Assembly (NCBI RefSeq): GCF_002705925.1
Contig: NZ_NKRE01000001.1
Span: 314,119-378,118 of the forward strand
DNA: 64,000 bases
Direction: 5' to 3'
Source: Mycobacterium ostraviense
GTDB taxonomy: Bacteria; Actinomycetota; Actinomycetes; Mycobacteriales; Mycobacteriaceae
Positions 8,558 to 19,505 of the stretch are shown here, piece after piece. The translations under genes and the position numbers were made by a program. The notes beneath the pieces are model-generated. The model did not search any database. It saw nothing but the letters and a program-made list of their open reading frames with translations, and was not told the DNA's origin. The first letter of the stretch is position 1, and each line of letters opens with the position of its first letter.

Positions 8558-11500
8558 CCGCCCAGGCAGCCCGGCCCAAGCAGCTCCTTGAGGTCCCCCA
8601 TCAATGCCGGCGAGGGCGTCACCCGCAGCGACTGATCGAGTTCTAGCGTGGTGATCCGATCCCCGCTTATGAGCCGCAAGTGCACCTGCGAGGTGCCGGG
8701 GTGGCGCGCCAGCACCTGCTTGAGCGCACTTACCTTGTCGAACGTGCACTGCCGCGTCGGCAGGCTGACCGACAGCGGCCGCCGCACCTGGGCATTGGAA
8801 AAGTCGGGCACCACAAGCTCATTGGCGATCAAGGTGGTGCGGTCGTCCCGGATCGCGACCTTGGCGTTGACCAGCACCACCGCGTCGTCGGCGATCTCGG
8901 CGCCGTAGCTGGAATAGGTGTGCGGGAAGAACATCACCTCGATTCCACCGGTGAGGTCTTCCAATTGTGCTGAGGCCCAGGGCATTCCGTTCTTGTTGAC
9001 CCGACGGTTGACCGAAGCCAGAATGCCGCCGACCCGCACCTGCGCGTCGTTGGGCACATCACCGTCCAGGATCGCCGGAATTGCGGTATCGACCTGGCCC
9101 GCCAGCAGGTGGGCCACCCCGTTGAGCGGATGCCCGGACACATACAGGCCCAGCATCTCTCGTTCCAGGGCCAGCTTGTGCTTGTCCTCCCACTCGTCGT
9201 CGGGGACCTTGATGGTGAACACGGGGTCCGCGCCGCCGGTCCCGTCATCATTGCCGCCGAACAGATCGAACTGCCCCATCGCCTCGGCCTTCTTGGTGCC
9301 CAGCACCGAGTCCACCGCGTCGGTGTGGACCAGGAAGAGGCCTTTGCGAGCATGGCCCAGCGAGTCGAACGCCCCCGCTTTGATCAACGACTCGGTGACC
9401 TTCTTGTTGCACGCCGAGATGTCGATCTTGTTCAGATAGTCCGAGAAGTCGGTGAATTTGCCTTTGTCGTTGCGGGTTTCGATCAGCGAGCCGACGACAT
9501 TGGCACCGACGTTGCGCACCGCGCCCAGGCCGTAGCGGATGTCCTCGTCCACCGACGCGAAGTTCAGCCCGGACTCGTTGACGTCCGGCGGCAAGACGGT
9601 GATGCCCAGCTTGCGGCAGTCGGCCAGATACACGGCGGCCTTGTCTTTGTCGTCGCCCACCGAGGTCAACAGTCCGGCCATGTACTCGGCGGGATAGTTG
9701 GCTTTGAGGTAGGCGGTCCAGTAGGAGACCAGCCCGTAGCCGGCCGCGTGTGACTTGTTGAACGCATAGTCGGCGAACGGCAGGATGGTGTCCCACAGCG
9801 CCTTGATGGCGCCAGACGAGAATCCGTTGGCCTGCATGCCTTGTGCGAAGCCTTCATACTCCTTGTCGAGCACTTCGCGCTTCTTCTTGCCCATTGCCTT
9901 GCGCAGAATATCGGCTCGGGCCAAGGAATAGCCGGCCACTTTCTGCGCGATGCGCATGATCTGCTCTTGGTAGACGATGAGGCCGTAGGTCTCGGCCAGG
10001 ATCTCCTCGAGGGGTTCGGCCAGCTCCGGATGGATCGGCTTGATCGCCTGACGGCCGTTCTTGCGGTCGGCGTAGTCGTTGTGCGCGTTCTGCCCCATCG
10101 GGCCGGGCCGATACAGGGCAAGCACCGCGACGATGTCCTCGAAGCCGGTCGGCTGCATGCGGCGCAGCAGGTCGCGCATCGGCCCGCCGTCGAGCTGGAA
10201 CACACCCAGGGTGTCGCCGCGGCCCAGCAGTTCATAGGTGGGCTTGTCGTCCAACGGCACCGATTCCAGGTCGAGGTCAATTCCCTTGTTGGCTTTGATG
10301 TTGTCGATCGCGTCGCCGATGATCGTCAGGTTGCGCAGACCCAGGAAGTCCATCTTCAACAGGCCGATAGCCTCACACGACGGGTAGTCCCAGCCGGTGA
10401 TGATGGCCCCGTCCTGCGGCCGCTTCCACAGCGGGATGGCCTCGGTCAGCGGCTCGCTGCTCATGATGACCGCACAGGCGTGCACGCCGGCGTTGCGGAT
10501 CAGGCCTTCCAGGCCGAGTGCGGTCTGGTAGATGGTGCGGACGTCCGGGTCGGTTTCGATCAGGCCGCGAACCTCGGCGGCTTCCTTGTAACGCTCGTGG
10601 GCCGGATCGGTGATGCCCGCCAGCGGAATGTCCTTGGCCATGATGGCCGGCGGCAGCGCCTTGGTGATCCGGTCGGCAATCGCGAAGCCGGGTTGGCCGT
10701 AGTGGATTCTGGCCGAGTCCTTCAGCGCCGCTTTGGTTTTGATGGTGCCGAAGGTGATGACCTGGGCCACCCGGTCGTGGCCCCACTTGTCGGCGGCGTA
10801 GCGCACCATCTCACCACGGCGGCGGTCGTCGAAGTCGATATCGATGTCGGGCATCGACGTGCGTTCCGGGTTGAGGAACCGCTCGAACAGCAGACCGTGC
10901 GGTAATGGGTCGATGTCGGTGATACCCAGGGCGTAGGCGACCAGGGAGCCGGCGGCGGAACCGCGGCCAGGTCCGACGCGGATGCCCACCGACTTCGCGT
11001 AGCCGATCAAGTCGGCGACGATCAAGAAGTAGGACGGAAAACCTTTGGCGCAGATCACATCGATCTCGTAGTCCGCGCGGGTGATGTAGGCCTCGGGCGG
11101 TCCGGCTGGGAACCGTCGGCGCAGCCCAGCGGCCACCTCGTGGCGCAGCCAGGACGCGGGGTCGTGGCCGTCGGGAACCGGGAAGACGGGCATCCGGTCA
11201 CGCGGGGTCCACACGTCGGCGTAGGACTGCACGCGTTCGGCGATCAGCAGCGTGGAGTCGCAGGCGCCGGGGACCTCGTCGTCCCAGATCTGGCGCATTT
11301 CGGCGGCGGACTTGAGGTAGTAGCCGTCGCCATCGAACTTGAAGCGGTTGGGGTCCGACAGGGTCTTGCCGGTTTGGACGCACAGCAGCGCTTCGTGGTT
11401 GTGGGCCGCGTCGCGGGTCACGTAGTGGCAGTCGTTGGTGGCCAGCGGTGGAATGTTGAGGGTGCGGCCGATGTGCAGCAGTCCCTCGCGGACCCGCCGT

Positions 11501-12105
11501 TCGATGGTCAGCCCGTGATCCATCAGCTCGAGGAAGTAGTTGTCCGGCCCGACGATCTCGCGCCATCTGGCCGCCGCCTCCAGCGCCTCACGCTCCTGGC
11601 CGAGGCGCAGGCGGGTCTGCACCTCACCCGAGGGACAGCCGGTGGTGATGATGATGCCCTCGGCGTGCTCGGCGATGAGCTCGGCATCCATGCGCGACCA
11701 CTTGCTCAGCTGGCCCTCGAAGGATGCCAGCGACGACAGCTTGAACAGGTTGCGCAGGCCGGTGGCGTTCTCGGCCATCATCGTCAAGTGGGTGTAGGAG
11801 CCGCTTCCCGAGATGTCGTCGGCCTTCTGGCTCGGGTCGCCCCAGAAGATGCGCCGCGTGTCGAAGCGTGAGGCGGGCGCGATATACGCCTCGACGCCGA
11901 TGATCGGTTTGATCCCGGCCCGTGTCGCCGAGTTGTAGAACTCGCTGGCGCCGAACATGTTTCCGTGATCGGTCATGCCGATCGCCGGCATCTGCAGCCG
12001 CTCGACCTCGGCCAGCATGGGGTTGATCTTCGCGGCACCGTCTAGCATCGAGTACTCGGTGTGGTTATGCAGGTGCACGAAGGACCGCGAAGATGAACCG
12101 CTCAT
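8554..12105 (-). CDS. dnaE1: DNA polymerase III alpha subunit (replicative polymerase)
   Basis: The 1183-residue protein is a full-length DnaE1, the catalytic subunit of the replisome. The N-terminal PHP domain starts [13 protein letters not shown] and continues with MTDHGNMFG, the metal-binding proofreading domain of mycobacterial DnaE1. The polymerase active site is in [14 protein letters not shown] near residues 417-430. [14 protein letters not shown] and the segment IVYQEQIM are the usual palm and fingers motifs. The C-terminus carries the OB-fold and tail domains. It stands alone between a transposase relic and the SRPBCC gene. In H37Rv a PPE gene lies beyond dnaE1; here its place is taken by the accessory region. 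Confidence 0.98.
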   Translation of the reverse strand: MSGSSSRSFVHLHNHTEYSMLDGAAKINPMLAEVERLQMPAIGMTDHGNMFGASEFYNSATRAGIKPIIGVEAYIAPASRFDTRRIFWGDPSQKADDISGSGSYTHLTMMAENATGLRNLFKLSSLASFEGQLSKWSRMDAELIAEHAEGIIITTGCPSGEVQTRLRLGQEREALEAAARWREIVGPDNYFLELMDHGLTIERRVREGLLHIGRTLNIPPLATNDCHYVTRDAAHNHEALLCVQTGKTLSDPNRFKFDGDGYYLKSAAEMRQIWDDEVPGACDSTLLIAERVQSYADVWTPRDRMPVFPVPDGHDPASWLRHEVAAGLRRRFPAGPPEAYITRADYEIDVICAKGFPSYFLIVADLIGYAKSVGIRVGPGRGSAAGSLVAYALGITDIDPLPHGLLFERFLNPERTSMPDIDIDFDDRRRGEMVRYAADKWGHDRVAQVITFGTIKTKAALKDSARIHYGQPGFAIADRITKALPPAIMAKDIPLAGITDPAHERYKEAAEVRGLIETDPDVRTIYQTALGLEGLIRNAGVHACAVIMSSEPLTEAIPLWKRPQDGAIITGWDYPSCEAIGLLKMDFLGLRNLTIIGDAIDNIKANKGIDLDLESVPLDDKPTYELLGRGDTLGVFQLDGGPMRDLLRRMQPTGFEDIVAVLALYRPGPMGQNAHNDYADRKNGRQAIKPIHPELAEPLEEILAETYGLIVYQEQIMRIAQKVAGYSLARADILRKAMGKKKREVLDKEYEGFAQGMQANGFSSGAIKALWDTILPFADYAFNKSHAAGYGLVSYWTAYLKANYPAEYMAGLLTSVGDDKDKAAVYLADCRKLGITVLPPDVNESGLNFASVDEDIRYGLGAVRNVGANVVGSLIETRNDKGKFTDFSDYLNKIDISACNKKVTESLIKAGAFDSLGHARKGLFLVHTDAVDSVLGTKKAEAMGQFDLFGGNDDGTGGADPVFTIKVPDDEWEDKHKLALEREMLGLYVSGHPLNGVAHLLAGQVDTAIPAILDGDVPNDAQVRVGGILASVNRRVNKNGMPWASAQLEDLTGGIEVMFFPHTYSSYGAEIADDAVVLVNAKVAIRDDRTTLIANELVVPDFSNAQVRRPLSVSLPTRQCTFDKVSALKQVLARHPGTSQVHLRLISGDRITTLELDQSLRVTPSPALMGDLKELLGPGCLGG

Positions 12106-12172
12106 AGGGACGCCAGTCTATGACCGAGCACCGACGACTTTCGGGCGTGTCGCAGAGTGTGTCTTGTGGTCG

Positions 12173-12604
12173 CTATGCATACAGCTCGACGAACTGCTGC
12201 AGCGACTTTTCCACGTCGCCCTTGACGGCTCGGGCAGCTGCGGAACCCACCGGCCCGAACAGCGCGCGACCGCCCAGCTCGAGGCGCAAGCCGAGGCCGG
12301 ATCCGTCCTTGGTCGGCGTGACCGTGAGGGTAACGCCGTACTTGGCGCCGCCCTTGCCGGAGCCGGACAGCACAACCTCGTGCGGCGGGTCCCATTTGGT
12401 CACCGTCCACGTGACCCGGTTGCGCATGCCTTTCGCCCGGGCCACACCCACGATTTCGACGCCCTCGCTCAGTTCGTCCGGCAGCTCGCTGCGCCACCCC
12501 TCGTGGATCACCAGCCAAGCGCCCAACTCCGACAGGTTGGAGACGTGTTCCCAGGTGTCGTGGGGGGTCATCGGGACATCGGCGGTCATCTCAACGGAAG
12601 CCAT
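12173..12604 (-). CDS. SRPBCC-family protein (polyketide cyclase/dehydrase fold), Rv1546-like
   Basis: A 143-residue protein of the START/SRPBCC lipid-binding fold. It begins with [20 protein letters not shown], the typical first strand and helix, has [17 protein letters not shown] in the central sheet, and ends with the long helix [14 protein letters not shown]. Length and position next to dnaE1 match H37Rv Rv1546. The fold binds hydrophobic ligands, but no ligand can be named. The ATG at 12604 is the first in frame. Confidence 0.85.
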   Translation of the reverse strand: MASVEMTADVPMTPHDTWEHVSNLSELGAWLVIHEGWRSELPDELSEGVEIVGVARAKGMRNRVTWTVTKWDPPHEVVLSGSGKGGAKYGVTLTVTPTKDGSGLGLRLELGGRALFGPVGSAAARAVKGDVEKSLQQFVELYA

Positions 12605-13187
12605 CGGATGAGCCTAACCGTGGCGACGATGCCGGCCGTATGGCCCGGTGGCTTGTCACAATCACCACACCTGTCTCTGCCGGGGAGGATGCCCTTTGGG
12701 TCCACAAAGTAGCGACAGCCTCAGGCGCTCGGCTATGACGCCACGGGTTGTCGCCACTAGCGGTCGTGGGGCTGCGCCCCCGGTGTGGGGGGATGGAAAT
12801 CGCGTGCTGGTCCGGTTGGGTCGGTGGCTGACGACGCCGAGTGTGCGCTGACGGCGCCGAGTGTGCCGTCAGGGCGGCCGATCGTGCATATTCCCGCCCT
12901 ACGGACACACTCAAAGCCGTCACCGCACACTCGATACGGCCGCATGACAGCCGACTTGGTGAGCACGTGAGACATCCCCCTAACGCCCGCCATCACAAAA
13001 GGTTTGAGCGAAGGAGCGGTATCGGCGTGCCGAAAACAGAGCCAAGGTATGCGCAGGCAGCCAAGGCTGCGCACGCGGACATCGTTGACCAGCAGCATTC
13101 GTCGTCACCATGAATTTCCGAGTGAGGGCACATCGCGCCCCCCTGCCCAGGGACTATTGAGACTGCTGAGACACAGCGAGAGCCGGC
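12605..13187. other. Intergenic region without a convincing gene
   Basis: The region between the SRPBCC gene and the first short-chain dehydrogenase has several short overlapping frames on both strands, none with a recognisable domain or good start. H37Rv carries a small unknown ORF (Rv1545) in this place, which I could not identify here. The main feature is a large imperfect inverted repeat listed separately. Confidence 0.5.
12838..12933. repeat. 40-bp imperfect inverted repeat with 16-base loop
   Basis: The left arm 12838-12877 starts CGAGTGTGCGCTGACGGC and the reverse complement of the right arm 12894-12933 starts CGAGTGTGCGGTGACGGC. The arms match at roughly 32 of 40 positions, and both end in AGGGCGG. 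The loop at 12878-12893 includes GATCGTGCATATT. Within each arm GAGTGTG occurs twice, 19 bases apart. The structure is far larger than a normal terminator and lies about 255 bases from the nearest gene end, so a small non-autonomous mobile element or a structured RNA is possible. Confidence 0.7.
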
Positions 13188-13991
13188 CTAGTGACCGGGT
13201 CCCCCACGCAGCCGGTTGCCGATCCTGATCGCGGGCAGCAACAGAGTACGCGGTGCGAATCTGCCGCCGGTGCTGACCAACTTGGGCACCGCGCCCGGCA
13301 CCACAGTGCGTTTGCCGGCCAGCATCCCCGCAATCGCGGCCTCGGCGACCTCACGCGGCGACACCTGCGCGATGGGAATGCTGAACCGCTCGGCACTGGC
13401 GATCTCCGCCCACTCGGTAGGCACCGGCCCCGGGCACAGCGCCGTGACGGACACACCGGTTCCGTGCAACTCCTCTTGGACGGCTTCGGAGAAGGTCAGC
13501 ACGAAGGCCTTGGAGGCCGAGTACACCGCCATGAACGGAATCGGCTGGAACCCCGCGATCGATGCGATGTTGAGCACCGCTCCCGCGCCGCGCTCCACCA
13601 TGCCCGGCAGTGCTGCGCGGGTGAGTTCCATGAGGGCCAGCGCGTTGAGTGTGACCTGCTCACTTTCGCGTTCCGGGGACAGCTCGTAGAAACGGCCGCT
13701 GGTGCCGAAGCCCGCGCTATTGCACAAACCGGCGATCTCGTCGGTACCCAGGCGATCGGCCAGCTGCGCTCTGGCTTGCGCATCGGCCAGATCGAGCGGC
13801 AAAACCTCGACTCCTACCGAGAATTCCCCGCGCAGTTGATCGGCGAGCTCCTCGAGGCGCTCCCGGCGCCGCGCCACCAGCATCAGCGGAAAGCCGCGGC
13901 GGGCCAGACCGCGAGCCAGTTCGACTCCGATGCCGGAAGAAGCACCGGTGATGACGACGGTGGCCTGCTTGTTCGGTTTGGGAAGACTCAT
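13188..13991 (-). CDS. Short-chain dehydrogenase/reductase, Rv1544-like
   Basis: A classical SDR of 267 residues. The cofactor motif is TGASSGIG at residues 15-22, with ARRRERL after strand 2 suggesting NADP(H). The NAG motif reads NSAG (residues ~90-93). The catalytic pair appears as NIASIAG and YSASK. The ketoacyl-reductase-like PGPVPTEW is near the end of the core. Its stop and start are separated from the upstream SDR gene by only four bases (13992-13995), so both form an operon. By position it matches H37Rv Rv1544, annotated as a possible ketoacyl reductase. Confidence 0.9.
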   Translation of the reverse strand: MSLPKPNKQATVVITGASSGIGVELARGLARRGFPLMLVARRRERLEELADQLRGEFSVGVEVLPLDLADAQARAQLADRLGTDEIAGLCNSAGFGTSGRFYELSPERESEQVTLNALALMELTRAALPGMVERGAGAVLNIASIAGFQPIPFMAVYSASKAFVLTFSEAVQEELHGTGVSVTALCPGPVPTEWAEIASAERFSIPIAQVSPREVAEAAIAGMLAGKRTVVPGAVPKLVSTGGRFAPRTLLLPAIRIGNRLRGGPGH

Positions 13992-13995
13992 GATG

Positions 13996-15012
13996 TCACC
14001 AATGTATCCCTCGGGTCGCCTGGACGAACGTTTCGCTTCTCTTGTCGAGGTCTGATGTGTCCGTTGGAGTTTCGCCTCCCTTGGCCGCGGCGGAATCCCG
14101 GAACATGCTGAACGCCCGGTTGCGTACCCGGTCCATGACGGCCGGGTTGACGGCGTCGGCCACAGCCGCGAACTGCCCGAATGGCGAGCTTGCCCGTCGC
14201 GGCCGGTGCACGATCGCGTCGGTGATCACACCGGCCGCCTGATCCGGGGTCAACGTGGGGAATTTGTCGTAGATCGTGGTGGGGCTGATCATCGGCGTCC
14301 GCACCAGTGCCATATGCACGGTGGTGAACCGGACGTTGTCGCCTACCGTCTCGGCTTGCAGCGCGTCGCACAGGCTGTCCAACGCGGCCTTGCTGGCGAT
14401 GTAGGCGCCGAAGCGCGGTGCCCGAGTCTGCACCCCGACCGAGGAGACGTTGATGATCTGCCCGAACTTGCGTTCGCGCATGCCGGGAATGAACTTGAGG
14501 ATGAGTTGGACGGCACCCAGATAGTTCAGTTGCATGGTCCGCTGGTAGTCGTGAATCCGGTCATAGGACAGCTCCAGCGAGCGCCGAATTGACCTCCCCG
14601 CGTTGTTGATCAGGATGTCGACCCGTCCCAGATCGGCGAGCACCTGGTCGGCCATCGTGGCGATGGCGTCCATGTCGGACAGATCGCACGGGTACACGTG
14701 CGCCACCCCGCCATTGCCGCGGATATCGTCGGCGACCTTTTCCAGGTTCTCCCGGGTTCGCGCGACCAGCACCACCTCGCCCCCGGCTTCGGCGATCTTC
14801 TTCGCGGCCGCCTCGCCGATGCCCGACGACCCGCCGGTGATCAGGACGATCTTGCCCTCAACCGCGTCGCGCAGTGTCCGGCCCTGCACCGCGTCGAGCA
14901 GATTCCTCAGATAGAAGGGCCGATATCGCCCGGCGGAGTTCGGCGTGTTGACGATGTTGGACACCGTCGCGAACGGCTTCTCAACGAGGTTCGCTAAGTC
15001 ACCAAGATTCAT
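13996..15012 (-). CDS. Short-chain dehydrogenase, fatty acyl-CoA reductase-like (Rv1543-like)
   Basis: A 338-residue SDR with a 60-residue N-terminal extension (NLGDLANLVEKPFATVSNIV) before the Rossmann motif TGGSSGIGEAAA. NNAG follows at the expected place, then NVSSVGVQ and YIASK for catalysis. ATG 15012 was chosen because the protein then has the same start and nearly the same length as H37Rv Rv1543, a proposed fatty acyl-CoA reductase that makes aldehydes or alcohols for lipid synthesis. An upstream in-frame ATG at 15051 would add 13 unconserved residues. It is the first gene of a two-gene operon with the next SDR. Confidence 0.88.
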   Translation of the reverse strand: MNLGDLANLVEKPFATVSNIVNTPNSAGRYRPFYLRNLLDAVQGRTLRDAVEGKIVLITGGSSGIGEAAAKKIAEAGGEVVLVARTRENLEKVADDIRGNGGVAHVYPCDLSDMDAIATMADQVLADLGRVDILINNAGRSIRRSLELSYDRIHDYQRTMQLNYLGAVQLILKFIPGMRERKFGQIINVSSVGVQTRAPRFGAYIASKAALDSLCDALQAETVGDNVRFTTVHMALVRTPMISPTTIYDKFPTLTPDQAAGVITDAIVHRPRRASSPFGQFAAVADAVNPAVMDRVRNRAFSMFRDSAAAKGGETPTDTSDLDKRSETFVQATRGIHW

Positions 15013-15241
15013 CGGTTGTCGCTCCTGATGGCGGTGTGGTGGATGAGGCACTGGTCATGAAGCAAACCTAGGGCATCGGTCAATGACCGGGACCAACCTG
15101 TCGGCATGCGAGTCCGCCATGCGTCTGGCCGCACCGCTCGGGCCGCGTCGACGTTCGACAGCAATCGACTTGTTACAGCTGATAATCCGAGCGTGATCGG
15201 TCCCTAACGGCCAGGCAACGCCGACATGTTCCCCTGACCGG

Positions 15242-15652
15242 ATGGGACTACTGTCACGTTTCCGCAAGCGCACACCGATCACCATCTACGACCAGATCGG
15301 CGGATACCAGGCGATCGAGGTCGTCATCGAGGATTTCTACGCTCGGGTGCTCGCCGACGACCAACTCGCCGGCTTCTTCACCGGAACGAATATGAGCCGT
15401 CTCAAAGGCAAACAGACGGAATTCTTTGCCGCGGCTCTGGGCGGGCCGGAGCCATATACCGGTGTGCCGATGAAGCAGGTGCATCAGGGCCGTGGCATCA
15501 CCATGCACCACTTCACCCTGGTGGCCGGGCATTTGGGCGACGCGTTGGCCGCGGCCGGAGTCCCCGCCGAGACGATCACCGAAATCCTGAAAACGATCTC
15601 GCCGCTGGCCGCCGACGTCGCGTCGGACGACAGCACTACCGTCAGCGTCTGA
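15242..15652 (+). CDS. glbN: Group I truncated hemoglobin HbN
   Basis: A 136-residue group I truncated hemoglobin. It has the short pre-A segment [21 protein letters not shown], Tyr in EDFYARVL at the B10 position, the CD-E segment [17 protein letters not shown] with Leu and Gln near E7/E11, and [11 protein letters not shown], whose second His is the F8 heme ligand. In M. tuberculosis HbN converts NO to nitrate using bound oxygen. There the gene is paired with the lipoprotein gene lprI; here no lprI follows, and a decayed sigma factor gene starts on the opposite strand 38 bases after the stop. Confidence 0.96.
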   Translation: MGLLSRFRKRTPITIYDQIGGYQAIEVVIEDFYARVLADDQLAGFFTGTNMSRLKGKQTEFFAAALGGPEPYTGVPMKQVHQGRGITMHHFTLVAGHLGDALAAAGVPAETITEILKTISPLAADVASDDSTTVSV

Positions 15653-15689
15653 GCCGGCCCGAAACGGTTGTCAACCCACCGATGACGGG

Positions 15690-16499
15690 TCAGCGCTGCG
15701 CCACCGCCGCGAGTCGTCGCCGCAGGTATGTGACGACACCGGCGTCGGTGCTCAGGTCAATGGCCGCGCGGTAGGCCTTGGCCGCCGCTGCGGGACGACC
15801 GGCCGTGACCAGCAGATGGGCTCGCGCGGCCCAGGCCCAGCACCTCGGACTTGTCGGGCAGCAGTTCGGCCAGCAGCAATGCCAGATGCAGAGCCTCGGC
15901 GGACAGGCATTCAATCGGTTCACCGCATGGTTCCATCTGCCAGTCGATGGCAACCACGCCGTATACCGCCTCCAGAACCGCGGGCAGCCGCTCGTCGAGG
16001 TCGGCGCGGGCCGGCACCACGAAGGGAATGCGCGCGTCGCGAATCCGGCGCTTGGCGCGGACCAGTCGCTGCGCCATGGTTGCGGCCGGAAGCGAGAACG
16101 CCCGGGCGATTGCGGCCGCGTCGATGCCGAGGACGGTCTGCAGCATCAGGGTGCGCGGCAGTTGGCGGCGATCGCCGGATGCGCGCACACCAACATCAGC
16201 TCAAGGCGGCGATCCGGGATCGCCTCCAGGTCATCGATGGATTCGGCCGCGGCAGAAGCAGTTTCGTCGAGCGCACCGGTCAACCGGTAACCGTGCGATT
16301 TCCACCGGTCGCGCAGCCGGTTGCGGGCCACGGTGAGGACCCAACCGTCCGGGTTGGCCGGTATGCCGTCGGCCGGCCACCAGATGAGCGCGCGCTCCAG
16401 GGCGTCCTCGGCCGCGGCGATATCGCCGGTTGGCGCGGCCAGCAGCTCAAACAACCGGCCGTAGGACTCGCGAACCAGCCCGGTGACTTGAGCCGGCAC
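15690..16499 (-). pseudogene. ECF-type sigma factor (SigJ/DUF6596-like), decayed
   Basis: Starting from GTG 16499, the frame reads VTGLVRESYGRLFELLAAPT, DIAAAEDALERALIWWP and NPDGWVLTVARNRLRDRWKS, which is the sigma-2 region of the long ECF sigma factors that often follow YciI-like genes. Around 16155-16165 a frameshift moves the homology to another frame: TLMLQTVLGIDAAAIARAF, AQRLVRAKRRIRDARIPF, the sigma-4 region. A second shift near 15835 leads to TAGRPAAAAKAYRAAIDL and the stop at 15690. Between LLLAELLPDKSEV and this tail the usual middle part of the C-terminal domain is missing. At least two frameshifts plus a deletion make it a dead gene. Confidence 0.75.
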
Positions 16500-16500
16500 C

Positions 16501-16862
16501 TCACTCAGGCTGGTACCAGCCCTTACCGCGAGTGTAAGTGACTGCGACGGGCCGGATTTCGACCGATCCCCACTCGGTTGCTGGGCATCGTCGCGCCCAC
16601 GCCAGGGCCGCATCGAGGTCGGGCACCTCGATGACGAACACCCCACCGAGCCGTTCTTTGGTGTCGGCGACGGTCCGTCCTGAATCTGCGGGACACCGTT
16701 GCGCGCGGTGAAGGTGGTGGACGCGTCGGCGGGCTGCAGCACCTGGGTTGCGATCAGCACGCCCGCGGCGTCGAGGTCGTCGGCATACTTGGCAAACGCC
16801 GCCCGCGCGGGGGCCATGTCTTCCTCGCTCAGCCCGATCTCGCCGCCCTCCTGATAGTGCAT
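16501..16862 (-). pseudogene. YciI-like protein, frameshifted
   Basis: From ATG 16862 the frame reads MHYQEGGEIGLSEEDM, KYADDLDAAGVLIATQVLQP and PQIQDGP, the first half of a YciI/PF03795 protein. One base appears to be missing near 16675, where the expected DGPFADTKE breaks; the rest, TKERLGGVFVIEVPDLDAAL and VEIRPVAVTY, continues in another frame and stops at 16501. The following sigma factor relic starts within 2 bases, the usual arrangement of YciI-ECF pairs. Both members of the pair are broken, which argues for real decay and not a single sequencing error. Confidence 0.7.
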
Positions 16863-16964
16863 GAGTAGGCATTACTGCATGACGGTGTTCCTTTCCGACT
16901 CGATGGTGTCACCGGTATGACGATTGACGCGCATCAGATCGACACGCGCACGAACCGGGCCGGT

Positions 16965-17891
16965 TCACCCCTCGGCTCGTAATACATCCAGCGCGTGCTG
17001 AAGATCCGGCGGGTAGGGGCTGACGATCTCGATCCGGCGGCCATCGGCCGGATGAGCGAAGGCCAGCGACCGGGCGTGCAGCCATTGCCGTTCCAGGCCA
17101 AGTCTTTTCGCCAGCTTTGGATCCGCACCGTAGACCAGGTCGCCACAGCACGGATGGCGCAACGCGGCGAAATGCACCCGTATCTGGTGAGTGCGTCCGG
17201 TCTCCAGCTCGACGTCGAGCAGGCTGGCACCGACGAAAGCCTCGATGGTGTCGTAGTGGGTCACGCTGTGGCGGCCATTCGTGGTGACCGCGAACTTCCA
17301 TTCGGGGCCGGGGTGGCGGCCGATCGGCGCGTCGATCGTCCCGCTGGACGGATCGGGGTGTCCCTGCACCAGCGCGTGATACCGCTTCTCGACGGTGCGG
17401 TGCTTGAATGCCCGCTTCAGCACGGTGTACGCCCGTTCCGACAGTGCCACCACCATCACCCCGGAGGTGCCGACGTCGAGGCGATGCACGATGCCCTGCC
17501 GCTCGTGCACACCGGATGTGGTGATGCGGTAACCCGCCGCAGCGAGACCGCCGAGCACCGTAGGGCCGGTCCAGCCCACCGATGCGTGTGCGGCGACAGC
17601 CGCCGGTTTGTCGACGGCGACGATGTCGTCGTCGGAATACAGAATCGTCATGCCTTCGATGTCGACGGGTGTGTTTTCCGGCGGTGGTGGCGCCTCAGGC
17701 AGCCGAACCTGCAGCCATGCGCCCGACGTCAGGCGGTCGGACTTGCCCGCCGGCACGCCGTCCAGGTGCACGCCGCCGCCCTCGGCGATGGCCGCCACGG
17801 CGCTGCGGGAAAGTCCGAGCAGACGCGCCAGCCCGGCATCGACGCGCAGGCCCGCCAATCCCTCCGGGACGGGCATCGAGCGGTCGGTCAT
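16965..17891 (-). CDS. RluA/RluD-family pseudouridine synthase (Rv1540-like)
   Basis: A 308-residue pseudouridine synthase. The N-terminal S4-like RNA-binding part ([20 protein letters not shown]) is followed by the catalytic motif [17 protein letters not shown], where the Asp after HRL is the nucleophile. [16 protein letters not shown] and GDLVYG complete the fold. ATG 17891 overlaps the last base of the lspA stop codon (TGATG), a sign of translational coupling; an internal ATG 15 bases later is also possible. The lspA-RluA gene pair is conserved widely. The target is probably a 23S rRNA or tRNA uridine; the site cannot be named. Confidence 0.93.
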   Translation of the reverse strand: MTDRSMPVPEGLAGLRVDAGLARLLGLSRSAVAAIAEGGGVHLDGVPAGKSDRLTSGAWLQVRLPEAPPPPENTPVDIEGMTILYSDDDIVAVDKPAAVAAHASVGWTGPTVLGGLAAAGYRITTSGVHERQGIVHRLDVGTSGVMVVALSERAYTVLKRAFKHRTVEKRYHALVQGHPDPSSGTIDAPIGRHPGPEWKFAVTTNGRHSVTHYDTIEAFVGASLLDVELETGRTHQIRVHFAALRHPCCGDLVYGADPKLAKRLGLERQWLHARSLAFAHPADGRRIEIVSPYPPDLQHALDVLRAEG

Positions 17892-18523
17892 CAGTGCTGA
17901 TCGGCCTTGTGCCGGCCGGTGTCCCCGTCGGCCTTGCGCCGACTCGGCGTGGCCCGGTCGGGTCTGCGCCGGCCTACCGAGTCGAAATCGAAGCCCAGGA
18001 TCGACAGGACCACCAGCAGGATCGCGCCACCGACCACCGACGGGTCGGCGACATTGAACACCGGCCACCAGCCGACCGACAAGAAGTCGACGACATGTCC
18101 CCGAAGCGGCCCGGGTGCCCGGAAGAAGCGATCAACCAGATTTCCCATCGCGCCGCCCAGAATCATCCCCAGCCCCAGCGCCCACCAGGGTGACACCAGC
18201 CGTCGTCCCATCCAGAAGATGCCGACGACGACGCCCGTCGCGATCAGCGTCAGCACCCAGGTGTAGCCGGTCGCCATGGAGAATGCGGCACCGGAATTGC
18301 GCACCAACGTCCACGTCACCGTGTCGCCGATAATCGGAACCGGCTGGCCCGGCGGCAGCAGCTTGACGGCCAGCACCTTGGTGACGATGTCGAGTGCCAG
18401 CACGATCGCCGCAACCGACAGCAGCAGGCGCAGCCGCCTGGGAGGCGGCGGCGCGGAAGCCTCAGGTTCCCCGGTATCCCCCGCCGTGGTAGGCGGATCG
18501 GCGTCAGGCACGAACACCATCAT
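17891..18523 (-). CDS. lspA: Lipoprotein signal peptidase (signal peptidase II)
   Basis: A 210-residue inner-membrane aspartyl protease that cuts prolipoprotein signal peptides. After a proline-rich N-terminus it has four predicted membrane segments ([20 protein letters not shown] is the first). The two catalytic Asp residues lie in [11 protein letters not shown] and [11 protein letters not shown], and the conserved NSGAAFS motif precedes them. Position and coupling with the pseudouridine synthase match H37Rv Rv1539-Rv1540. The C-terminal tail ([14 protein letters not shown]) is charged and cytoplasmic. Confidence 0.97.
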   Translation of the reverse strand: MMVFVPDADPPTTAGDTGEPEASAPPPPRRLRLLLSVAAIVLALDIVTKVLAVKLLPPGQPVPIIGDTVTWTLVRNSGAAFSMATGYTWVLTLIATGVVVGIFWMGRRLVSPWWALGLGMILGGAMGNLVDRFFRAPGPLRGHVVDFLSVGWWPVFNVADPSVVGGAILLVVLSILGFDFDSVGRRRPDRATPSRRKADGDTGRHKADQH

Positions 18524-18566
18524 CCCCTAGTCCAGTGACAGCGCCCACATGCGGGATGATCCCAGC

Positions 18567-19505
18567 ATGGGCCGCCTCACCGTGATCACCACCGGAGGGA
18601 CGATCGCCACCAGCACCGGCGCCGACGGAGTGCGCCGTCCGTCGCGTAGCGGGGCAGAACTGACCGCGGCGGCCGGTTCAGACCTCGACGTCGATGTCGT
18701 GGACCTGATGGCACTCGACAGTTCGCTGTTGACCCCGGCCGATTGGGATCGCATCCGCGCCGCGGTCCAAGCCGCCGTCGATGGCGGTGCGGTCGGTGTC
18801 GTGATTACGCACGGCACCGACACCCTCGAAGAAACCGCGCTCTGGCTGGACCTCACCTACTCCGGCGACACCCCGGCGGTCATCACCGGCGCCATGCGCA
18901 GCGCCGACGCCGCCGACGCGGACGGTCCGGTCAATCTGCGCGACGCGCTGACGCTGGCAGCCGACGCGACAGCCCGCGGCCACGGCGTGCTGGTGTGTTT
19001 CGCCGGCCGGGTGCTGCAACCGTTGGGCCTGCGCAAGGTGGCCACCGACGACCTGAGCGGGTTCGCCGGCGAACTGCTCGGCGCCGTCACCGAAACGGTG
19101 ACGATGACGAGCCCCAAGCAACGCCCGTACCTCGGTGAACTCTGCGCCGCCGAGGCGCCGCGGGTCGATATCGTCGCGGTGTATCCGGGAAGTGACGCCG
19201 TTGCGTTGGACGCGTGTGTGGCCGCCGGCGCCCGGGCCATCGTGCTGGAGGCATTGGGTTCGGGAAATGCCGGGTCGTCGGTGATCGACGCGGTACGCCG
19301 CCACAGCGGCGACGGGGTGGTGGTCGCGGTCTCGACCCGGGTCGCCGGCGCGCGGGTGGGCGCCGGCTACGGACCCGGACACGACCTGGTGGACGCCGGC
19401 GCGGTGATGGTGCCACGGCTGCCACCGTCGCAGGCCCGGGTGCTGGTGATGGCCGCGCTGGCGGCCGGGCTACCGGTCGCCGAGGTCATCGACCGCTGGG
19501 GCTGA
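18567..19505 (+). CDS. ansA: L-asparaginase
   Basis: A 312-residue asparaginase of the bacterial type that hydrolyses asparagine to aspartate and ammonia. The first catalytic Thr is in TTGGTIATS at residues 8-16 and the second in [14 protein letters not shown] 18567 places the first motif at the standard distance; an upstream in-frame ATG at 18549 would add six residues. In M. tuberculosis AnsA supports nitrogen use and acid resistance. Its last 36 bases overlap the 3' end of the convergent dinX gene. Confidence 0.96.
   Translation: MGRLTVITTGGTIATSTGADGVRRPSRSGAELTAAAGSDLDVDVVDLMALDSSLLTPADWDRIRAAVQAAVDGGAVGVVITHGTDTLEETALWLDLTYSGDTPAVITGAMRSADAADADGPVNLRDALTLAADATARGHGVLVCFAGRVLQPLGLRKVATDDLSGFAGELLGAVTETVTMTSPKQRPYLGELCAAEAPRVDIVAVYPGSDAVALDACVAAGARAIVLEALGSGNAGSSVIDAVRRHSGDGVVVAVSTRVAGARVGAGYGPGHDLVDAGAVMVPRLPPSQARVLVMAALAAGLPVAEVIDRWG

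Noticed and set aside
9841..10905. 354-codon plus-strand frame inside dnaE1
   Set aside because: Antisense to conserved DnaE1 motifs; biased composition typical of GC-rich shadow frames.
15653..15689. Search for lprI beside glbN
   Set aside because: Only 36 bases separate the glbN stop and the sigma factor relic, and no lipobox protein is seen on either strand nearby.
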